DNA of 64,000 bases from Corbicula japonica. Lineage: Eukaryota > Mollusca > Bivalvia > Venerida > Cyrenidae. A program made the position numbers and the translations under genes. Below are positions 11,936-22,249 of the stretch, piece after piece (the first letter of the stretch is position 1; each line of letters starts with the position of its first letter). Location of the stretch: the NCBI GenBank assembly GCA_038501625.1, contig JAZAYU010000205.1, forward strand, positions 124,001-188,000, read 5' to 3'. The notes under the pieces were generated by a model. That model made no database searches. It saw only the letters and a program-made list of their open reading frames with translations, and was not told the origin of the DNA.

Positions 11936-12539
11936 TTCTCGTTTTAGGTTTTATATTTTTTTAAAGTTTTGATAGATTGTCAAGAAAACGTGTAAACATG
12001 TTCAGTCGGAAGCATGCTCGGAGTTGTGTGGCTGGGTGATGTCGACGTTAATGTTTGATTTCTGGTCTGTGCTTTAATTATTTATCGGTTTAAACAAGAT
12101 ATTAAAATAAATGACATCAACTTGAAGCCAATTTGTATCTATTTGTTAGAAAGTACTAGTAATATGTGACATTTCAGTTATAACTATATTCAGAAATAAC
12201 TTACATCAATCTATTAACTAAAAGATGGTTTATTTAAAATATCGCTAATAAAATGGTATTTTACCGCGAAATACATAATGATTGTCGTCTGCTCAAATTT
12301 ACGGCGTCTTTTCAATAATTGACGTCAACTGTCTGAAGGTACCTTTTCCGCGACACGCCCCAAATGGTTTTATTTTCGCCTCAGATCTTTCCGCTTACAT
12401 GTTTAGCTGACAGCTATTTTAAGGTATTTAATTCCTTTGCCGTTTTTTATAAACCTCTTTCCTTTCCCAAGCCACTACAAAACATTTTAAGTATTTAATA
12501 GGTGTTAAATGATGCAGTCAGCAAATAAATGTCAATTCC
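11936..12539. other. Non-coding stretch with a dispersed motif
   Basis: No exon is supported. At 12317-12365 it has TGTCTGAAGGTACCTTTTCC followed by GCGACACGCCCCA, a motif that recurs at 27.4, 28.6, 49.6 and 50.1-50.4 kb and probably marks a DNA-transposon terminus. Confidence 0.45.
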
Positions 12540-13025
12540 TTAAAGCAGCAATTTACTCTTTTTATCTACTAATTGGGATACACATGTTTTATTTTGGAAA
12601 TTACGCATTTTGTTGTTGCTATTATTTTCCTTATCTTGTGAATAACATGTATTTTCGTTAAAACTGATTAGAGAAAGCTCTATTCCATACCATTTCAGTT
12701 ACTGAACATTTCTGTCTACACATTCTATTGGTGTGCGTCACTCATTTCACTTTTAGCAATTCATTTAAGCAGAGAGCTATAGTACATGCAAAAGATTTAC
12801 AAAAATAAGTGTCTTAAGGAACGTGATGATATTTCATTAATAAACAAATATTTATAGTAAACAAAGATGCATGGATTCAGCTATAATGTTACCTCCTCTT
12901 CTATATCCTAATAACTGATATGTTTCCTACGTTCTGTTTAAGCTTGTCGGAATTAACAAAAGTATTTGTTCATTTTACCTGTTTAACATTTGTGAACCCC
13001 AGCTTAAAAATTAATTATGTATAAA
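12540..13025 (+). repeat. Repeat B, copy 1, middle part (left of an element R insertion)
   Basis: Reverse complement of about 1650-2100. It is interrupted at about 13028 by an element R copy and resumes at 14178. Confidence 0.7.
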
Positions 13026-13027
13026 TT

Positions 13028-14178
13028 ATGACTTTTTTATTTATCCTAAAGAACTACAACTTAATAAAGCGAACACTTCAGAAAAGCAAGCAAACTTCCT
13101 TGATTTAAATCTATCCATCGAAAATGGTTACGTCACTACTAAAATTTATTATAAAAGAGATGATTTTAATTTTAATATAGTAAATTTTCCGTTTCTAGAC
13201 GGCGATGTTCCTCGTGCAACTTCTTACGGGTTTATATCTTACAGCTTGTTCGCTTTTCAAGAGCTTGCACCGATGTGAATGATTTCAATGAACGTAATCT
13301 TTGCATTACAGAAAAACTTTTAAAACAAGGTTATCGGCAAATTAAGGAAAACCTTTTGCAAGTTTTATCGCCGATATCCAAATCTAATTCATAAATACAG
13401 CTGCAGTTTAAAATCACTATTGCAACAAGGAATTTCACAGCCAATTTTTTTATAGAGATTTAATTTATAAACTTAAGAAGATAAAAGGCGATGTTAATTT
13501 CTCCCGTTTATTCGTAAAAACCATCTGTAAATTTAAAAAGAAAGGTTACCAACAAGATATTTTACAGCGCTCTGCAGGCCTGGTGATTAACCCATCTACA
13601 GTTGATCATTATGCTTACCTCTTTGGTTGCATGACGGTGGCAGGGGTGTAAGAGTTTATGAAGGTTTATGGGGAAATCTTTTCTTTAAAGAACCTAGAAG
13701 CTCGATTTGTTTCTTTTATCCCTGTCATCGTGTTCTTGCTGATTTTACTCCAGGTGCTCTGGTCTCGGAACGATCATTGAGTACCCGCCCTTTGGCTTTG
13801 CAATGCTATTAAATTCTTATGTTTATATGTTTGTATGCTTTTGCATGCAACATTGGTGAGGTGATGGCTGGGTTGGAGTTATTTCACCAAGACAATTTGT
13901 ACTTGTTTTGTGATACGAGAACCTGTTGGGGCAAGTGTGAGGTTGGTGCACCCTAGAACCTGGTTTAAACCCCCAGTGGCAATTTGTTTTGCCACTGACC
14001 GTTCCAAGGCGGTATCCCCAAAGGTTCTCTTCTTTGTTAATTGTTTTTGGCGTCCTATTTGAATTGACTTACATAATGTAAATCATGGGCTCTCTCTCTT
14101 CCTCTCTTCTTTTTCGCTGCGTGGGGAGGCTGTGTTTTTTGAGTGTGGCGATTCCTGATATGCATATATTGCTTTTTT
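13028..14178 (+). mobile_element. Element R, ~1.15 kb 5'-truncated copy inserted in repeat B
   Basis: The largest well-preserved plus copy. The N-terminal part retains QANFLDLNLSIENGYVTTKI and FNFNIVNFPFLDGDVPRATS, then the RT C-terminal segments (SRLFVKTICKFKKKG), a stop, and the 3' untranslated region (EPRSSICFFYPCHRVLADFT-like frame) ending in GCTGCGTGGGGAGGC and GATATGCATATATTGC plus a T8 run. The flanks match the uninterrupted sequence at 16480 and, inverted, at 1640, so the boundaries come from empty sites. Frame breaks make it non-autonomous. Confidence 0.8.
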
Positions 14179-14600
14179 TTAATTAAGTTACAATTTTTTT
14201 TGCAACTTTTGTAATAATGTAAACAAATGTATAAAAGAAAGCAATATTTCGCAGACTATTCATTTATGTACATAATATTTTTGTATGGACTCATGTTAAA
14301 TGCATAATGTTGTGAAATCTTATCTAAACTATCGAGCTCGTCTGTATAATTTAGTCTATTGAATTGAAAACCTGAAACTATCTGTTATTTGGAGAAAAGG
14401 GATCTAGTCGGGATGTCAATTGAACTTTGAACATTATTTAAAATTAAAACAACAACATTTTTATCATAAAAATTGTTTTATATCCAATTAAAGAATATTG
14501 CGGTATATATTCAGATTTTTCAGCGTTATGAATTTTACGTGCGCGCCATTTGTAACCTAGACGCATTTGTCATAGTATACTCGAATGTTGACTTCTGACT
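14179..14600 (+). repeat. Repeat B, copy 1, right part
   Basis: Continues repeat B after the element R insertion. TTTCGCAGACTATTCATTTATG, ATAATGTTGTGAAATCTTATC and the GTGCGCGCCATTTGTAAC block match 16560-16880 directly and 1260-1570 inverted. Confidence 0.75.
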
Positions 14601-15170
14601 TATATAAGTTTATTCATAATTAATATGAACTAGGGCACTGCCTGTTATCGAGCTCTAGCTTTAATAATCTCGGATAATGATTTATAATGTCATTTTTGGC
14701 CTAATTATTAAAAACTGTAATTGTGTCTAACATTTGTTAGCATACTCATGCATGATATAATTTTGTGATTTTTTTGGAAATAATTTAAGTCTGCTTCAAC
14801 TTTCTCTGAATTCAGCTGAACAACTGGCAGTTTGAATTTTACTAAATATTTGGGTTTCTTATTGTGTAAAAAACAAAGACTTCTTGCTTAAATTTTACAA
14901 ACCAAATGTTTTTCATTACTTCAATTAACGAAATATTGAATATTAAAAACTCTTTTAAATTAATTGAACTCATTTTGCTTATGACGTATGAATTAAAGCA
15001 CCTTTTCTTAAGAAATGGAATGCTAATAAAATATACGGACAGAATCTTTCTGTCTCAAGCATTAAAGTACTAAAATATATACACAACAAAGAAATTACAT
15101 TTAGTGAAAAGCTAAAAGTAAGTATGTCGTCTTAAATGATGTATCTTAACATCTTCATTATTCTTATGAA
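14601..15170. other. Non-coding AT-rich stretch
   Basis: No gene or repeat boundary that I can support. Confidence 0.5.
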
Positions 15171-16029
15171 GATTTGTCTTCTTCTTCTAGGAAGAGAAAA
15201 AAATGAAATTTACTTCCGTTTTTTCGAAAACCGATGTGATCCAAACTAAAAAATATATTTAACACTCTATTGATAATCCTTGCAAGTTCATATAGTCGTT
15301 GTTTACAGCGTTTGCCTATAAACCCTTTAAATGTTGTGAGATGGAGATTTAATAACCATAAATAATGGGATTTATGATATTATGACGAAGCTCATTCTAA
15401 ACAAATGTACTGTCTCATGGTTTCAGCCCAGCATATGTAAATGAATATTTTAAACGTAGAAGCTCCGTCAGTTCATGATGTTCTAGATAAATGATTTACA
15501 TGTCCGGATGTTTTGTTCTCCGGAGCGCCATAGTTCTATGCAAAATTGGACGGGAAAAGTTGACGTTTTGGTACGGCTGGTTTGGCGGCGTCTAAAATAG
15601 GCGCTCAGACACTTAGCTGTCAATCATTTGCAGCTCTGCTCGCGCACTCGCATTCTAATAGAGCTTTACTTATCGCTTGATACGCGATCAATCATTGTCT
15701 CAATAGTGTCGTTTACCTATACTCCTTAATCTGGTTTACAAATTTATTGATTAGGTAGGCATTTGATACGTCCTGAAACAAGTTAAAACTCCCCTGCATT
15801 TTCGTAGAACGGAAGTAAAATCAGTTTCCGTTCTTTGAAGACACGCAAACTTCGTTAAACTCAGATTCGGCTAGATATTTTAATAAGCAGGTATTGAAAC
15901 GAGGTTCTTAAGTAAGTACAGTTTTTTTTATATTAACAAGTTGTTATGTAGTCTATTATTATGACAAAGGTTGAAAAAAAAAGTTGTCGTCTATACCTTT
16001 TGCAATTGTACAAGTAGTATTTTTTGTAC

Positions 16030-16205
16030 CAGCGGCCTCGGTAGCTCAATTGGTATAGCGTCGACACAGTAAGACGGAGGTCCGAGTCCTGGTCGATGCT
16101 TGTCTTTCCAACTCAAATCTGCCACATTAGCATTGTCGGCATGGCAATTATCATTGGAGCTCCTTCGGGCGAAGCATGTGACTGGGGTATTCCACCCGAA
16201 CATTA
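16030..16205 (+). mobile_element. tRNA-derived SINE inside repeat B copy 2
   Basis: Head CAGCGGCCTCGGTAGCTCAA with A box TAGCTCAATTGGTATAG and B box GGTCCGAGTCC. The body AAATCTGCCACATTAGCA and ATTGGAGCTCCTTCGGGCGA is shared with the SINE at 11579. It sits at the equivalent place in both repeat B copies, so the insertion predates their duplication or is part of repeat B itself. Confidence 0.75.
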
Positions 16206-16956
16206 TAACATTTTGTATCTGTTTGTTCTTAATTACTGGACTTATGTTCTCAAAATCATTTGACATTATCCTTGCATCAAGGGCTTTCTACTTACAAGTT
16301 TTGCTGACAGCTATTGCAAGTTTTTTTTATACCTTTTTGCCGTTTTGTTTAGTAAACATCTTTCATTTTCCAATCATTTAACCCCATCTTAGTTTCAAAA
16401 TTGATTTTAGGAAACGGAAGTAAATTCCATTTTTTAAGAGGACTTCCTTTTGTGACAATGTTCTCATATATAAATTTTATTATGACTTTTTGTTTAAAAT
16501 TAAGTTATAATTTTGGCACTTTTTTGCAACTTTTGTAATTAATAAATGTAAAAAAATGAGTAAAAGAAAGCAATATTTCGCAGACGTTTCATTTATGTAC
16601 ATAATAGTTTTACAGGTGCCCATGTTAAATGCATAATGGTGTGAAATCTTCGACTATCGAGCTCGTCTTTATATTAAATTATTCCATTGAACTGAAAACC
16701 AGAAACTATCTGTGGGGAGAAAAGGGGATCTAGGAAGTAGAATTTCGAACATAACTTAGAAATCATACAAATTCATTTTTATCATAAACTTGTTTTATAT
16801 GATTGTTCGATTTCCATTAAAGACGATAGCGTTGGAGTTTCCGATTTAATAGCGTTATTAATTTCACGTGCGCGCCATTTGTAACATAGTCGCATTTGTC
16901 GAACTCGAACGTTGACTTCAGACTGATATAAGTTGACTTACAATTATTATTTAACA

Positions 16957-17003
16957 AAAAAGTGAAATATGCATATCAGGAATCGCCACACTCACAAAAC
17001 ACA
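16957..17003 (-). mobile_element. Element R micro-insertion (46-47 bp)
   Basis: AAAGTGAAATATGCATATCA GGAATCGCC... is the reverse complement of the last ~46 bp of element R. The flanks read TTTAACAAA and GAAATTATCTCC; the inverted repeat B copy (near 1150-1190) reads the two joined as TTGAACAAAGAAATGATCTCC without the insert. So this is a severely 5'-truncated insertion with a known empty site. Confidence 0.8.
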
Positions 17004-17085
17004 GAAATTATCTCCGGTGTCAACAGATTTCTTTGAGAAAAGAAAACAACCTAAAAGGATGAAAGAACGTCGCAGACTGTGCGCA

Positions 17086-17590
17086 CGTTCAACAACAATG
17101 ACAATATTCGACTTCACGTAAAATAAACTCTCTTATGAATAACAAAGTGAAATAATGATTGAACGCGTATTAACCTGAAATCAGGTTACTTTACCTGAAT
17201 GCTCCAGTGCGTTTGCAATCGTATGTAAACCGGAGATCTTGTCTGTGCCCGATTATATCTTTAAATTTTTAGAAAAGGAAGTAAATAATTGTCCGTTGTC
17301 ATTAATATCAAAATCATTTAAAATTTTGGCAAACGTTTATCAGTTTATTTAAGTTGTTCATGTGACAACATGCTTTAAGAAAAGGTATACAAATGAAAAA
17401 CATTTAATTTGAAATTATGTCGTGCTACAAGTATACTTAAGTTACTTTGATTTGTTTAACAATAATAATCCATATGTTTTGTAGCAAATATTAAGCTTTA
17501 TTCATCACCGTTGTTTAGTATATTGTTGTATTGTATGCTATAATCATTTTAAAATGTTTTATGATGAAACAAATCTTATGGTGTGATATA
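17086..17590. other. Non-coding stretch
   Basis: AT-rich, no supportable feature. Confidence 0.5.
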
Positions 17591-17599
17591 TACGTGGCT

Positions 17600-17916
17600 T
17601 TGAAAAACATATAAAATGTTGTTAAATAGCTCGCTATTTTTTATACTGGACATGCTTTCAGCACAGAATTGATTGAACAAATCATCAAGGTACCTCGAGG
17701 TGTTGTTAAAGGCTGTTATAATGTCATCTTGATGTTCCTTAGAAATTGATAACATAACATCTCTTTCATAACAGTATGAAAACACATCAGCAGAAGGGGT
17801 GCACAATAAAACCTCATTGTAATGCCTATAAATTGTTTATAGATAGAGGTACCAAATCTCACATTGTTAGTATCCAATAAAATGTGAGCTCCTCGATTAG
17901 GTCTTGACAGGTCCAT
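17600..17916 (-). pseudogene. Reverse-transcriptase core remnant of element R family
   Basis: On the minus strand the frames give VRFGTSIYKQFIG and FYCAPLL, then after a one-base frame shift ADVFSYCYERDVML, EHQDDIITAFNNTSRYLDDL. The GxPMGxxCAPLLADxF-like block and the YLDD catalytic box (two aspartates preserved) are reverse-transcriptase motifs. A copy of the segment just before YLDD recurs at 51585-51650 ahead of the C-terminal part, linking this fragment to element R. A dead fragment immediately upstream of the HSP70 gene, on the opposite strand. Confidence 0.75.
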
Positions 17917-17980
17917 AAAGTAAAATTATCATAAGAACCATCTGTTGGGAATTGTTTCAGTGTACAACTAAACTTGCTTT

Positions 17981-17984
17981 TCAG
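17981..17984 (+). promoter_or_regulatory. Putative 3' splice site of a 5'-UTR intron of the HSP70 gene
   Basis: ACTTGCTTTTCAG is a good acceptor 33 bases before the start codon. It suggests that transcription begins further upstream and that the first coding exon starts at 17985. No TATA box or heat-shock element was identified. Confidence 0.4.
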
Positions 17985-18016
17985 AAAGTATCAAAGGATA
18001 ACGGGATGAACTGAAA

Positions 18017-21000
18017 ATGGCACCGTTGTTAGTTGCTGCCATCGACTTTGGAACGACATATTCTGGGTGGGCGTTCTCATTTAGACACGATTATGAAAGA
18101 GATCCAACTAAGGTTTCGGCTAAAAACTGGACAGGTGGACAACTTGTCTCGCAGAAAGGTAAATTGTACTTAGCAGAAACGATACAACTATGGAACTAAT
18201 ACCGAAGTTGCACTAAGCTCTTGATTTGTGAGTTGATATCATAATAAAATAATCATTTATCAGAATATGGGATGTGATTTGTATAAGAAAAGAAACACAG
18301 CCCAAATACTAAAAATAATTTATTTTTAGTATTTGGGTTGTGTTTCTTTTCTAATACAAATATGATTATTAATCATATCCAAATGTAGGAATCAAGCAAC
18401 GGTGAAAACTTATCGAACTGAATTTGTAAAAGATTGTTGTGAATTAAAGTATACTTTAGAAAATAATCATCACAATAAATACAATTAATACATACATTTT
18501 ATCGGTACTTTAAATTTTTAAACTTGTTGACATAATGGAACGACAGGTATATGCAAAGAGTAAAATGGTACATGTAATGATTTGCATTATGCATATGGAA
18601 AATACATATTGTGCCCTTGGTGCGTTCATTAATGTATTATTCCTGATAAAATTTAATTTGTTTTATATGTTGGGTTATGTGTATATACATCTTATTCGTT
18701 TCTTTCTATCACCAGGTCCCACTTGTGTACTTATTAAGCCTGACGGAAAGACATTGGACACCTTTGGATATGAAGCTGAGAGCAAATATGCAGAGCTGGC
18801 CCTAGATGGGGAACACAAAGATTGGTTCTTTTTTAAACGTTTTAAGATGATGCTTTTCAATCCCTCTGTAAGTTTATACTATGCCTAATAGATGTTTATC
18901 GAAATAAATTTAAACTGAATTTGACATTTTACCAGATTTCAAATCAAATCACGGTTTTTATATTAAAAAATAAACGAGACTCAGTGTTTCTTATTCAACT
19001 AAATACATGATATTTATTATATTTACCCGTCTATTTTCATTGGATACTTAAGGGTATCAAAAGGAATGTGATGCTTGAAGATTCAACTAACAAAAAGTTG
19101 CCAGCTAAAACCGTATTCAAGCTAGCTATTGAATACCTGAAAGATGATCTAATTAAAACGTCGTCGAAAACAATTGGTGATGGTGGACTTACAAACGACG
19201 ATATCCATTGGGTTCTGACTGTTCCAGCCATCTGGGATGATTCGGCCAAACAATTCATGAGAGAAGCTGCGCAGGATGTAAATATTTTAAAAATTGCAAT
19301 TGTTGTAATAATAAATTAAATACAATTTACTATGATATTTTTCTCCACATTTTCTTAATGACTTGTTTGTTTCTCGTTTCTCGTTTCTTGCGTTAACAGT
19401 TGAACGGCTATATAACAGTATACACTGCCGTAAATCTTATGCCGGATAGTTTACGAAAGCTTTAAAGTCTTACTGATTAATTTAACAATAATAAGAAACA
19501 AGTTTGCCTATGTCTAACATTTTCATTATTTTTTGGTTTTAGGCTGGTATATCAGGCGACAAACTGACAATATGTTTAGAACCAGAAGCTGCCTCTATTT
19601 TCTGTCGGAATCTCCCTGTTGAAAAGAGCATCGGAAGACAGAAGGTTTCACTGGCCTCATTCAAAGCGGGAACAAAATACATGATTATTGACGCCGGAGG
19701 TTAATGCTTTGTTTATGGTTTATGAAACTTTATTAGGTTTAAGGTTAATAAATTTTTAAGAGACTACAAAGAGATCCAGCTATCATTATGAAACTCATGA
19801 TTACAAAATGGTGATACATGTATCATCTGGTCGTATAAGCCAGTGTGAAAGTCTTTTAAGGCCATGGTTTATCATTTAGGTACAAAGACAAAACTATTCA
19901 AATGTACACACAATATGCAGTCGTATCTTTTTACAGTTACATTCTTCGTATAATATATAAGTCAAAAAAGCATATTAAGTAAATGGGCTCAGCTCAGGTT
20001 CATAGGTGTTTTTCAATGTTATTTTGAATGAAAACACTTTGAATGATTATACTGCTTTCCAAAACTCATAAGTGTGCCATTGTTTTTGTTGGAAATGTTT
20101 GTATCCGTTCTTTGTGAAAAAAATGTATCATATAATGATGCACAATCACAGTACTAAAAGACATATATTGGGTCCATTTGTCTTAATTAGAAAACGGATG
20201 TAAGGAATAACGATAGGTTCAATCGCTAGGGATTTGTGCAAAAGAGCACGAAACAATTACCAGGAATTTCCACTAGCTCAAAAAATTAATAAAATGTAAG
20301 AAATGCAGAAGAAGGAACAGCTAAAATACCATATAGACAATCTGTAAGTATTGAAATAGATTCCAATTAAGAATTCACTTTTCAATCAGGTTGTATGATG
20401 CGCAAAGCAAACAGCATTGCTCCATTGAGATATTATATGGAATAAACATAGAAGAAAAAGCTTTGTCATAAACCTTCTGCTTTAGTTAAAACATGCAGTT
20501 TCATTTGTTTTCGTGTAGTAGTCGTCTATGTATTAATTCACAGGTGGTACCGTGGATATTACTGTTCATGAAATCATGGCAGGTGGAGATTTACGTGAGC
20601 TTCACAAAGCCAGTGGAGGAGCCTGGGGAGGAACAAAAGTAGATGAAGCGTTCGAAAAACTACTGGGAAGTATATTCGGTATGTACTTTAAAGTCTATAG
20701 TAAAACAATAAAAGTGATAATGTTATGGTAACAGAAGGGTTTTTGCCTTTTGACTTAAATATACTTGACATAGATTTATTACGATTAAAATAATAAGTTG
20801 TTTATGAATAGTACGTAATAATAATAATTAAAAGTTTTAGTACTTTCTAAACCTTAATATATCCAATTTTAGGAGTATCTGTTCTCAGTCAGTTCAAAGA
20901 GAATCATATTGAGGACTTCATCGAGCTTTTCCGAGATTTCGAAATCAAGAAGAGAGAAATTTCACCGAGCAAGGATACAAAAATGACGATACGCATTCCT

Positions 21001-21803
21001 CGCACTTTTTTGATCTCGTCGAAGAAACTTCGGGATGCTCCGTTAAGGAATGGATAACGAAGACAAAGTATGGAAATACACTGTCCGTAATTGGCGACAA
21101 GATTAGATTCGATGCAAGTATTGCCAGAGCTTGCTTTGAAGATACAATAAACAGCATTGTTAGCCATGTTGAAAAGCTTTTCAGAGAGCGTTCAGTGGCT
21201 GGTTGTTCCGCTGTTTTGATGGTTGGAGGCTTTTCAGAATCAGCAATGTTACAAGAGGCTACCGAAAACAAATTTGGTAGATTGAAAATTATCATTCCAC
21301 AAGAAGCCGGCCTAGCTGTCCTAAAAGGAGCGGTTATATATGGTCATAAACCCAACGCAATCACCGAACGAGTTTGTAAGTATACATATGGGGAAAGGGT
21401 TGTTCATACCTCAAGAGATCAATGCAGTCACCCTACAGGAAGAAAAAAAACTGGTAAAGATGGTGTGATTCGCTGTTGTGATTTTTTCAAACTCTATTTC
21501 AAAGTTGGCCAAACTGTTAAAATTGGTGAAGCGACAAAGGAAATAATATCACATCCTCGGTATGATGATCAGAAAGCAGTTACATGGGAAATATTTGCTT
21601 CAAATAATCTGAGTCCCAACTTTGTCACCGAAAGCGGTTGTACACTCATCGGCAAATTCATTCTTAACATCCCAGACACATCTATGGGAAGGAATAGGTC
21701 TTTTGGGACTAGCTTTATATTTGGAGGTACCGAAATACAGGTTAAAGTAGTTGATAAAGCGACGGGAAAAACCACCATTAAAGCTGTCGATTTTCTAGAG
21801 TAA
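18017..21803 (+). CDS. HSP70-family protein, HSPA12-like (six exons, one frame break)
   Basis: Predicted cytosolic ATP-binding HSP70-like protein of the HSPA12 type. Exons: 18017-18158, 18716-18867, 19053-19277, 19543-19699, 20544-20678, 20873-21803; all introns are GT-AG and phases agree. Motifs in order: phosphate-1 loop AIDFGTTYSGWAFS at residues 8-21; VPAIWDDSAKQFMREAA; EPEAASIFC; phosphate-2 DAGGGTVDITVHE, split across exons 4 and 5; LMVGGFSESAMLQ. With one -1 shift the product is about 580 aa, near the usual 550-680 of HSPA12-like proteins, without a canonical HSP70 substrate-binding tail. The frame breaks at TTTTTTG (21006-21012); unshifted reading stops at TAA 21055-21057. Either a missing base in a T run (assembly error or mutation) or programmed frameshifting. 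Polyadenylation signals AATAAA at 22014 and 22030. Confidence 0.85.
18277..18361. repeat. Near-perfect 42-bp-arm palindrome in HSP70 intron 1
   Basis: The left arm 18277-18318 (core AGAAAAGAAACACAGCCCAA) and right arm 18320-18361 are reverse complements with two mismatches and a one-base centre. The transcript would fold into a long hairpin. Confidence 0.85.
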
Positions 21804-22013
21804 GCGCATGCCAAGAAGCATCAAATGAGGAAATATGTTATTCTTAGCTGTTTTCCATTTGAGAAACGACAATCAATTATCGAAGTGTATTCTTATGTTC
21901 GAAAACAAACAATATTGTTACCTGTGTCATGTTTATAAAGCATATGAAACATTTAACAAATATAAATAATGTACTTTATATTCAAGTAAATGTATTATTT
22001 AGTGTTGAATTCA

Positions 22014-22035
22014 AATAAAAGTATATTTCAATAAA
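22014..22035 (+). terminator. Polyadenylation signals of the HSP70 gene
   Basis: Two AATAAA hexamers (22014-22019 and 22030-22035) lie about 210-230 bases after the stop codon. Confidence 0.5.
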
Positions 22036-22157
22036 TGAATTGTTATCCCCGTATATTATTCTAGTACAGCGTACTAATATCAAGCAGTTTAAACATGGAG
22101 AGCAATTATAGTTAAATGATTTGTTTATACGATTAAGTTGTGTTTAATTTGTTTGAT

Positions 22158-22247
22158 TATCTCTTGCTCTATTTTCCTCTTCTTTTTTGCTGTGTGGGGA
22201 GGCTGTGTCTGCTGGATGTGGCAATTCCTGATATGCATATTTCACTT
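22158..22247 (+). mobile_element. Element R, ~90-bp 5'-truncated copy
   Basis: Only the terminal module is present: TTCTTTTTTGCTGTGTGGGG, AGGCTGTGTCTGCTGGATGT, CAATTCCTGATATGCATATT and TCACTTTTT. Confidence 0.75.
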
Positions 22248-22249
22248 TT

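Larger units (their letters stand above)
15175..17085 (+). repeat. Repeat B, copy 2
   Basis: Second direct copy of the larger repeat: left part equals 10010-11575, SINE at 16030, right part equals 14178-14600 and inverted 1030-1760. It contains a 46-47-bp element R insertion at 16957-17003 that the inverted copy lacks. Function unknown; no coding capacity found in any copy. Confidence 0.75.
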
